Shown piece after piece: positions 58,269-64,000 of a DNA stretch of 64,000 nucleotides. Numbering within the stretch: position 1 is the first letter of the stretch; each line of letters starts with the position of its first letter. Position numbers and translations under genes: made by a program. The notes below the pieces were generated by a model. That model worked only from the letters and a program-made list of their open reading frames with translations. It did no database searches and had not been told where the DNA came from. The DNA comes from CAVTQZ01 sp963737015 (GTDB lineage Bacteria; Actinomycetota; Acidimicrobiia; Acidimicrobiales; UBA8190), in assembly GCA_963737015.1 (NCBI GenBank), contig CAVTQZ010000001.1:2480001-2544000 (forward strand), read 5' to 3'.

Positions 58269-58485
58269 CTGTGTGGTCTCCTGTCCCCTCAGGCAAGGAA
58301 CACCGAGCAACAGCGGCAGGCCCCCCTCCCCGTTGACTGATCGGCAGCAGAGACCAAGATCCTTAGAAACAGGTCTCTCCCGACCTCATGACAACGGGTC
58401 AGCGCCACGTACCAGGCGGAGGATTCTTCTCTCGCCAATTAGGGACCACCGCAGAGGCCAGCGCCAGTCATCCTCCGGATAGGCA

Positions 58486-59142
58486 CTACGAACTGCGCTT
58501 TTGGGACAGACCACCGCTCTCCCAGCCGGCGCCGGGGACGTATCGCTTCACGACCTGGGCGGGGGAGCCGACCGCGACACAGTGGTCCGGCAGATCTCCT
58601 TTCACCACGGATCCTGCTCCTACCACGACATTTCTGCCGATCGTGGACCCCGGCAGGACGATGACGCCTGCCCCGAGCCAGCTCCCCGAGCCGATGCGGA
58701 CGGTGGACTCGATCGGCCACTGGCGCCCGATCGGGACGTCGGGATCCTCGTAGCTGTGGTTCTGGTCCGTTATGTACACGTAGGGCCCCGTCTGGATGTC
58801 GTCGCCGATCTCGATGCAGAAATGGCCGACTATGTAGCTCCCCTGCCCGATCACGGTCCGGTCGCCGATGGAGACGACCGGATCGCTCACCATCTCCTGG
58901 CCGGGCGCCATCCCGGCGCTTATCGACACCCGCGGCCCGATGATGGACTGGCTCCCTATCCTGATCGACTCCTCGTTGAAGATCGCGCCGGGTGGGAAGG
59001 CGATCACGCTGCCGGCACCGAAAGCCCCGAACCGCCGCGCCCGGGGGTGCTTGGGCCCGATGGCACCAAGCACACAGGCGCGCGCCCACAGCGCGTTCAG
59101 TGCTGTCGAAACCGCTGTCTGTCCCCGCCCCATGACCCTCAT
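58486..59142 (-). CDS. Hexapeptide-repeat acyltransferase (left-handed beta-helix)
   Basis: Protein of 218 aa with repeated hexapeptide turns: IRIGSQSIIGPRVSISAGM, VSIGDRTVIGQGSYIVGHF, IEIGDDIQTGPYVYITDQNH, VRIGSGSWLGAGVIVLPG and STIGRNVVVGAGSVVKGD, ending with VGSPAQVVKRY, as in LacA/WcaF/maltose O-acetyltransferases. The catalytic His is likely in TDQNHSYEDP. It would acetylate a sugar or other small acceptor with acetyl-CoA; it could decorate an exopolysaccharide unit, but lies far from the locus. Cytosolic. Confidence 0.92.
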   Translation of the reverse strand: MRVMGRGQTAVSTALNALWARACVLGAIGPKHPRARRFGAFGAGSVIAFPPGAIFNEESIRIGSQSIIGPRVSISAGMAPGQEMVSDPVVSIGDRTVIGQGSYIVGHFCIEIGDDIQTGPYVYITDQNHSYEDPDVPIGRQWPIESTVRIGSGSWLGAGVIVLPGSTIGRNVVVGAGSVVKGDLPDHCVAVGSPAQVVKRYVPGAGWESGGLSQKRSS

Positions 59143-59315
59143 GACCTCACATGTCTGATGCGTGACCGAGCAGTGACCTGAAGGTACTCGGGGACCGGGT
59201 ACATGCCACCGTTTGAACGACTCAGCGCTGTAACCTCGCTACGTCGAGCGCTGTCGTCCGGCCCTTGTTGGAATCGTGTCGCAACGGTGACCCAAGTCGG
59301 ACGTCGGAGGATTCC

Positions 59316-60479
59316 TTGTCCGAAGAGACCGGCCCCGAGCAATTCCAACTCCCCGAAGAGCCGGTGGTACGCGCCCGGCACCTCGCCACTTCGGGCGATG
59401 GCAAGCGGCGGAGTACCTGGATGGTCGCGGTGGTCTGTGCGGCCGTGCTCCTTGCCGGGGCAGGGGTATCGCTCGGGCTCGCCCTCGAAAGCCACTCCGA
59501 AGTCCACGCCGCGACTCCTCCACGCCACTCTTCGGCTCCGGCCCCCACCACTACACCGACCGGGCCGCCGTGCCCACTGAGCGGGCTACCGGCCGGCGGC
59601 GGTCAGGTTCCAAGGCATCCTGCGTTGGCCGTGAAGATCGACAACTATCCCGCCGCTCGTCCCCAGTCCGGCCTCGACAAGGCTGACATCGTTTTCGAAG
59701 AGCCCGTTGAGGGCGGGATCACCCGTCTGGTCGCTGTCTTCCAGTGCCAGAGCGCCGGCCTCATCGGGCCCATCCGCTCAGCGCGAGCCGTCGACGCCTC
59801 GATACTCGACGAACTGAGCAAGCCGATCTTCGTCCATGTGGGCGGCATCGCACCTGTCCTGTCCATCGTCCGTCATGCGAACGACTTCGACGAGAACATC
59901 AACAATGTCGGGCCGCCTTCCCAGAACCCGCGGGGCCGCTACGCGCCATACGACACCTACATCTCGACATCCGCCGGGTGGGGCCTCGAACCGAGCGACA
60001 CCACTCCGCCCGCGCCGATCTTCACTTACTCCCCGACGACGCCGTCGGGAACGCCTGCGAATTCGGTACACATTCCCTACTCGCAGACGAACGACGTCAG
60101 CTGGACATGGAACTCCTCGAGCGGGTTGTGGGAGCTCTCCTACGGCGGAGTCCCGGCGACCGTGGCAAACGGCGGACAGATCGGCGTTGCGAACATCGTG
60201 ATCGAGAAGGTCCACGTCACCTACGGCCCGTGGGCAGAGAACTCACAGGGTGCCCTCGAGGTCCAGTCTCAGCTCACCGGCAGCGGTCAGTTGACAGTCC
60301 TTCGGAACGGGATCGCGGTAAGCGGCACCTGGCAGCGGCCGTCGCTCGGCCAGGCGGCGAGTCTCGTGGGGGCCAACGGATCTGTCATCCCGCTGGCGCC
60401 CGGCGAGACCTGGGTCGAGATCGTGCCTTCCTCGATCTCAGTCACGACGACCGCGCCCGCGGCTGCCACGGGGCAATAG
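59316..60479 (+). CDS. DUF3048 (YerB-like) membrane-anchored protein
   Basis: Protein of 387 aa with a single N-terminal membrane anchor (about residues 35-55) after an acidic cytoplasmic start, a Pro/Thr linker, then the DUF3048 domain: HPALAVKIDNYPAARPQSGL, DIVFEEPVEGGITRLVAVFQ, GPIRSARAVDASIL and VIEKVHVTYGPW. The TTG at 59316 is chosen because GGAGG lies 5 nt upstream; the more distant TTG at 59265 has none. Extracytoplasmic; family function unknown. Converges on recA with 44 nt between stops. Confidence 0.88.
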   Translation: MSEETGPEQFQLPEEPVVRARHLATSGDGKRRSTWMVAVVCAAVLLAGAGVSLGLALESHSEVHAATPPRHSSAPAPTTTPTGPPCPLSGLPAGGGQVPRHPALAVKIDNYPAARPQSGLDKADIVFEEPVEGGITRLVAVFQCQSAGLIGPIRSARAVDASILDELSKPIFVHVGGIAPVLSIVRHANDFDENINNVGPPSQNPRGRYAPYDTYISTSAGWGLEPSDTTPPAPIFTYSPTTPSGTPANSVHIPYSQTNDVSWTWNSSSGLWELSYGGVPATVANGGQIGVANIVIEKVHVTYGPWAENSQGALEVQSQLTGSGQLTVLRNGIAVSGTWQRPSLGQAASLVGANGSVIPLAPGETWVEIVPSSISVTTTAPAAATGQ

Positions 60480-60523
60480 CCGAAGCGACCTCGGAGGGTT
60501 AGCGGCGCTCGGGGGCTTAGAGC

Positions 60524-61573
60524 TCAATCGTTGACGGCGATGGGCAGGTCGTCACTCTCCACCTCGGCGCTGGCTGTGGCTTCTGGATGAAGCGCCTCTG
60601 CCATCTGCTTGCGGATGCGCTCGTTGATCTCGATCATGAGCTCGGGAGTCTCACGTAGGAACTCCTTGGCCTTCTCGCGACCCTGACCGAGCTGCTCACC
60701 CTCGTAGGTGAACCAAGCCCCCGACTTCTTTACGAAGCCGAGTTCCACACCCACGTCGAGCAACGAGCCCTCACGGCTGATGCCGGTGCCGTACATGATG
60801 TCGAACTCCGCCTGGGTAAAGGGCCTCGCACACTTGTTCTTTACGACCTTCACGCGAGTTCGACTTCCAATTACCTCCGAACCGTCCTTGATCGACTCGA
60901 CACGCCGGATGTCGAGACGCACCGACGAGTAGAACTTGAGGGCGCGGCCACCTGGTTGGGTCTCAGGCGACCCGTACATGACGCCTATCTTCTCGCGAAG
61001 CTGGTTGATGAAGAGGGCGATCGTTCCCGACTTGGAGAGCGTCCCTGTCAGCTTGCGCAGCGCCTGCGACATCAGTCGCGCCTGAAGTCCTACATGTGAG
61101 TCGCCCATCTCACCGTCTATCTCGGCGCGTGGCGTCAGTGCTGCCACCGAGTCGATGACGATCACATCGAGAGCACCTGAGCGGATCAACATGTCTGCGA
61201 TCTCGAGCGCCTGCTCCCCCGTGTCGGGTTGCGATATGAGGAGATCGTCGACGTTCACCCCTATGGCGCCCGCGTAGACCGGGTCCATCGCGTGCTCTGC
61301 ATCGATGTAGGCGCAGATGCCACCGTTACGCTGAGCTTCGGCCACCACGTGCATGGCCAGAGTGCTCTTCCCGGAAGACTCCGGGCCGTACAGCTCGACT
61401 ACGCGGCCACGCGGAAGTCCTCCTATACCGAGCGCCATGTCGAGGGCCATCGCACCCGTCGGGATCACCTCGATCCCCATGTCGACACGTTCCCCCATGC
61501 GCATGACGGAGCCCTTGCCGAATTGCTTCTCGATCTGACTCAGAGCCATGTCGAGTGCCTTGTCACGTTCCAT
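60524..61573 (-). CDS. recA: DNA recombination/repair protein RecA
   Basis: Protein of 349 aa. Walker A GPESSGKST, Walker B VIVIDSVAAL, and the RecA signature ALKFYSSVRLDIRR are all present, as is the C-terminal acidic tail (AEVESDDLPI). ATG at 61573 has GAGAGGAAA upstream; the longer frame upstream is the leader. It catalyses homologous strand exchange and LexA self-cleavage. An SOS box lies 135 nt upstream. No recX follows it here; the next gene (DUF3048) converges. Confidence 0.99.
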   Translation of the reverse strand: MERDKALDMALSQIEKQFGKGSVMRMGERVDMGIEVIPTGAMALDMALGIGGLPRGRVVELYGPESSGKSTLAMHVVAEAQRNGGICAYIDAEHAMDPVYAGAIGVNVDDLLISQPDTGEQALEIADMLIRSGALDVIVIDSVAALTPRAEIDGEMGDSHVGLQARLMSQALRKLTGTLSKSGTIALFINQLREKIGVMYGSPETQPGGRALKFYSSVRLDIRRVESIKDGSEVIGSRTRVKVVKNKCARPFTQAEFDIMYGTGISREGSLLDVGVELGFVKKSGAWFTYEGEQLGQGREKAKEFLRETPELMIEINERIRKQMAEALHPEATASAEVESDDLPIAVND

Positions 61574-61695
61574 CTGCGGTTTCCTCTCTATCTTTTCGTC
61601 GTCTCTCTTCGTTGCTCCGACAAGGGGGGACGCTATGAAAAGGGTGTGACGCTCTTGCGTCCTCTCGGCCTCCCGCAGTCCATCGAACTCACAGG

Positions 61696-61720
61696 ATTGT
61701 AGTTTACGAACGTGTGTTCG
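61696..61720 (-). promoter_or_regulatory. recA SOS promoter: LexA box and -10 element
   Basis: CGAAC-ACAC-GTTCG (read on the minus strand; 61707-61720) fits the actinobacterial LexA consensus GAAC-N4-GTTC with extra flanking symmetry. Just downstream lies TACAAT (61696-61701), a good -10. LexA bound here would cover the -35/-10 spacer. The 5' leader to the recA ATG is then about 115 nt. Confidence 0.88.
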
Positions 61721-61818
61721 GGGTGGACCAGGGCGCAGACCTCGAACCGCTGGTGACGTCAGCTCTCGGCCGAGGACCGAGGCGACGAAGGGCGCCGGCC
61801 GCTCGACAGGTGAATCCC

Positions 61819-63063
61819 TTAGCCGAGACTGATGGGGAGCGTCTCCCAACCACGCATGGTCGACGTCGAGGAGAGCTCGGCGTGGCGCCAGTCGACCTCC
61901 CATTTCGGGAATCGTTTGAGAATCTCCTCCAAGGCGATGCGCCCTTCGAGTCGAGCCAGAGCAGAACCGAGACAATGGTGGACACCCACTCCAAAGGTCA
62001 GTTGTCGTCCGACGTCCCGGTGAATGTCGAAGCGCTCTGCGTCGGACCAGCGGTTCTCGTCACGGTTCGCCGACGCGACAAGGAGCATCATGGAGCTGCC
62101 GGCGGGAATGGTGCGACCGTAGAGCTCCACGTCGACTGCGACGTACCGGGCGATGGCATGCCCGGTTGGCTCGAAACGCAGGGTCTCTTCGATGCTGTTC
62201 GGAATGAGGCCATGATCCTCAACCAACTCCGTACGCTGATCAGGATGCTTGGCGAGCAGAGCGACCAGCCAGCCGATCAAGCGCGCAGTGGTCTCGTTGC
62301 CTGCCCCCGCTAGGACGGTGACGTAGGTCAGGATCTCATCGCGTGTGAGTGTTCGTGTCGTGCCGGTTTCATCCTCGAACTCTGCGTTGATGAGCTCCGT
62401 CATCAAGTCGTCAGACGGATGGTCAGCGCGCCAATCGATGTAGTCCGCGAACAGGTCGGTGTCCATGAGGGCGTCTTGCGACACTTTCATCTGTTGTCCC
62501 GGCACTGTTCGTAATTTGGCGTCGGCGCGCTCGCGGACAGCCAGTTGATCCGCCTCCGGGATTCCGAGCAGCAGGCCGATCACGCGCATCGGAACCTCAT
62601 TTGCGAACTCCGTCATCACGTCGAAGTTGTCTCTACCCGTAAGGCGATCGAGACAATGCGTACAGAAAGCTCTGATCTCCGGCTCCAAGGACGCCACACG
62701 GGTTGGTCTGAAAACGCGCGCGAGCAAGCTCCGATGAATGTCGTGTATCGGCGGGTCCTCCATGAGCAGCGTCCCCGGCGGGATCTCGACGTTCGCCTTT
62801 ATGACCTCGAGAATGGGGCCGCGAGCCGAAGAGAAGGCGCGCCAATCCTTCAGTCCCCTGTCGACGTCCTCCCACAGGCTGAGCGTGTAGAAGTCGTGTC
62901 GGTCGTTGTACCAAAGGGGCGCCTCCGCACGCAGGCGCCGGTAGATCGGATACGGATCGCGTGCGATCGAGCGGTCGAACGGGTCCCAGTAGACCGAGTT
63001 GGCACTGCCCACTTGGAGACCTCCCGGGCCCGAAACCGCCGGGTTCCGGACCATCGAACCCAC
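61819..63063 (-). CDS. Cytochrome P450
   Basis: Soluble P450 of 414 aa. Haem Cys in FGVGVHHCLGSALARLEG, I-helix LAGAGNETTARLIGW (Asn in place of the usual Asp/Glu of the acid-alcohol pair), K-helix EETLRFEPTG. MEDPPIHDIHRSLL is a common substrate-side segment of CYP107/CYP125-like enzymes; the family cannot be fixed by eye. The GTG at 63063 or ATG at 63054 may be the start. Divergent from a TetR gene with a palindromic site between them, so probably under its control. Confidence 0.95.
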   Translation of the reverse strand: MGSMVRNPAVSGPGGLQVGSANSVYWDPFDRSIARDPYPIYRRLRAEAPLWYNDRHDFYTLSLWEDVDRGLKDWRAFSSARGPILEVIKANVEIPPGTLLMEDPPIHDIHRSLLARVFRPTRVASLEPEIRAFCTHCLDRLTGRDNFDVMTEFANEVPMRVIGLLLGIPEADQLAVRERADAKLRTVPGQQMKVSQDALMDTDLFADYIDWRADHPSDDLMTELINAEFEDETGTTRTLTRDEILTYVTVLAGAGNETTARLIGWLVALLAKHPDQRTELVEDHGLIPNSIEETLRFEPTGHAIARYVAVDVELYGRTIPAGSSMMLLVASANRDENRWSDAERFDIHRDVGRQLTFGVGVHHCLGSALARLEGRIALEEILKRFPKWEVDWRHAELSSTSTMRGWETLPISLG

Positions 63064-63072
63064 ACTCCGCTA

Positions 63073-63092
63073 GTTTTAACGACCGTTATAAC
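63073..63092. promoter_or_regulatory. Palindromic operator-like site between P450 and TetR genes
   Basis: GTTTTAACGACCGTTATAAC: 8 of 10 arm positions are symmetric (GTTxTAACG/CGTTAxAAC). It lies in the AT-rich 76-nt divergent gap, just upstream of the P450 start. Likely bound by the TetR protein encoded at 63140; unproven. Confidence 0.65.
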
Positions 63093-63139
63093 TTAATCTC
63101 GATCGTGGTGTCAAGGCCAATGCCCCGAAAGGAACGCCG

Positions 63140-63742
63140 ATGCCAAAGGCACGCCGCCACCGAGCAGCGACCGAAGAAAAGCTGAATCGTGTACTGGACG
63201 CGGCCGAGGAGGTCATCCTCGACGACGGATACGCCGCGGTGAGCTCCCGCAGCGTTGCAGGGCGAATCGGAATCCAGCCGCCTCTGCTTCACTATTACTT
63301 CCCGACGATCGACGACTTGTTCGTGGCTTTGCTGCGCCGCCGCTCAGAGCGCAATGTCGAACGCATGGCGGCCGCCCTCTCGTCGCCGAGGCCGCTTCTG
63401 GCGTGGTGGGACCTCGCGTCTGACACGCGCGGCACCGCTCTGTTCGTCGAGCTGATAGCAGCAGCCAACCATCGACCGCCGCTGAGGCTCGAAGTCGGTG
63501 AGGTAGCACGCGAAGTGCGTCAGATGCAGATGATGACATTGACGCCGCTGCTTCACGAGTACGGACTGGACCGCCGCCAATTCCCGCCGGCGTTGATCGC
63601 GGCTGCAATGCAGGGGCTTGCATTCGGTCTGGTGTCCGACGAGGTGGCGGGGTATGAGACGGCGACAAAAGAAGCGAGGGCAGCGATGCGGCGCTTGCTG
63701 ACCCGGCTCGAACAGCGACGAGAGCGAGCACACCCGGACTGA
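63140..63742 (+). CDS. TetR-family transcriptional regulator
   Basis: Protein of 200 aa. DNA-binding part: NRVLDAAEEVILDDGYAAVS, RSVAGRIGIQPPLLHYYF and PTIDDLFVALL; the C-terminal ligand domain has LFVELIAAANHRPPLRLEVG. ATG 63140 with GGAACG upstream. Divergent from the P450 gene; likely its local repressor. Ligand unknown. Confidence 0.93.
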   Translation: MPKARRHRAATEEKLNRVLDAAEEVILDDGYAAVSSRSVAGRIGIQPPLLHYYFPTIDDLFVALLRRRSERNVERMAAALSSPRPLLAWWDLASDTRGTALFVELIAAANHRPPLRLEVGEVAREVRQMQMMTLTPLLHEYGLDRRQFPPALIAAAMQGLAFGLVSDEVAGYETATKEARAAMRRLLTRLEQRRERAHPD

Positions 63743-63761
63743 GCGTGCGCTCGATGCCTCG

Positions 63762-64000
63762 TCAGGAGCCGAGGGTCACCGCTTCGAGTGTCTCGTAGCG
63801 TGCTCCGCCCTCGCCGAGCGAGGAAGACATGAGGAAGAGCTCATCGACCCTCCATGCACCTTTGACGGGCGTGCCGGCGAGGTTCACCGGTCCTTTCCCC
63901 ATGCCTCGCACCCGCGCCAGAGTGAGATGACCCGCGTAGGGGCGGTGGTCCGCTTCACCCCACCTCTCGGTGGCTTCGGAGACGACTTCCGCCAACGCCT
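63762..64000 (-). CDS. thpR: RNA 2',3'-cyclic phosphodiesterase (ThpR/LigT), C-terminal part
   Basis: The gene runs off the window; 78 C-terminal residues are seen: RPYAGHLTLARVRGMG holds the second HxT motif (His-Leu-Thr) of the 2H phosphoesterase fold, followed by the final strands (WRVDELFLMSSSL and YETLEAV). The enzyme opens 2',3'-cyclic phosphates on RNA. In many actinomycetes cinA, thpR and recA are neighbours, so the P450-TetR pair seems to have been inserted between thpR and recA. Confidence 0.85.
   Translation of the reverse strand, partial: ALAEVVSEATERWGEADHRPYAGHLTLARVRGMGKGPVNLAGTPVKGAWRVDELFLMSSSLGEGGARYETLEAVTLGS

Noticed and set aside
60480..60523. Looked for recX after recA
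   Set aside because: Only 44 nt separate the recA stop from the convergent DUF3048 stop; no recX in the window.

Overview
The window is a high-GC chromosomal segment from an actinomycete, most likely Acidimicrobiia (Acidimicrobiales). The evidence is an mshA-type mycothiol glycosyltransferase next to a YbjN-like gene, proC and an excisionase-like HTH gene (an order I recall from mycobacteria); a nickel superoxide dismutase with its maturation peptidase; an RsiG-type c-di-GMP-binding anti-sigma factor; a GAAC-N4-GTTC SOS box in front of recA; and a secreted protein built of 42-residue GYWLVASDGG repeats of a kind I associate with Acidimicrobiales. No taxonomic search could be run.

1-10.7 kb: an OmpR-type response regulator, then a c-di-GMP-I riboswitch whose downstream hairpin holds the ribosome-binding site of a secreted clan-A glycoside hydrolase (possibly PslG-like). 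Next is a tightly coupled seven-gene operon (2663-10652): holo-ACP synthase, a carrier protein, an acyl-CoA dehydrogenase homologue, an amino acid:[carrier protein] ligase (a stand-alone class II aminoacyl-tRNA synthetase homologue), a DUF1839 protein, a GH2/beta-mannosidase-like protein, and a duplicated alpha/beta-hydrolase whose nucleophile elbows read GMRLG and GLCSG. It has every part needed to load an amino acid on a dedicated carrier and process it, but its product is not known to me. It is the best candidate here for an undescribed system.

10.7-26.5 kb: an exopolysaccharide locus. Minus strand: GT4 glycosyltransferase, Wzz/BY-kinase, O-antigen-ligase/Wzy-like polymerase, Wzx-like flippase. 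Plus strand: GT4, GT2, methyltransferase-like protein, CE4 deacetylase and GT2. Minus strand again: polyprenyl-phosphate sugar transferase, a small LPFTG protein, a DUF4012 protein and a low-molecular-weight tyrosine phosphatase. With the c-di-GMP riboswitch and RsiG, this suggests c-di-GMP control of matrix and surface biology.

26.5-44.6 kb: a GAF/PAS histidine kinase, an acyl-CoA synthetase (frameshifted), a SAM hydroxide adenosyltransferase-like protein with no usual start codon, excisionase-like HTH, proC, YbjN-like, mshA (frameshifted), XRE regulator, RsiG, a Ni-SOD peptidase diverging from sodN, a secreted repeat protein, tRNA-Lys(TTT), an FtsX-like permease, a frameshifted lipoprotein, DUF4235 and an HD-domain protein.

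44.6-64 kb: acetate kinase-phosphoketolase pair, a secreted nucleosidase-like protein, thiolase, P450, TetR with two operator-like repeats, a decayed MFS fragment, peroxiredoxin, pirin, alpha/beta-hydrolase, DegV, PlsY-like, a VC0807-like membrane protein (frameshifted), a hexapeptide acyltransferase, DUF3048, recA with SOS box, a P450/TetR pair, and a partial thpR at the edge.

Four genes are broken by single frameshifts (about 29.77, 34.74, 43.06 and 57.93 kb). One is mshA, which is normally conserved, so base-level sequence errors are at least as likely as real pseudogenes.
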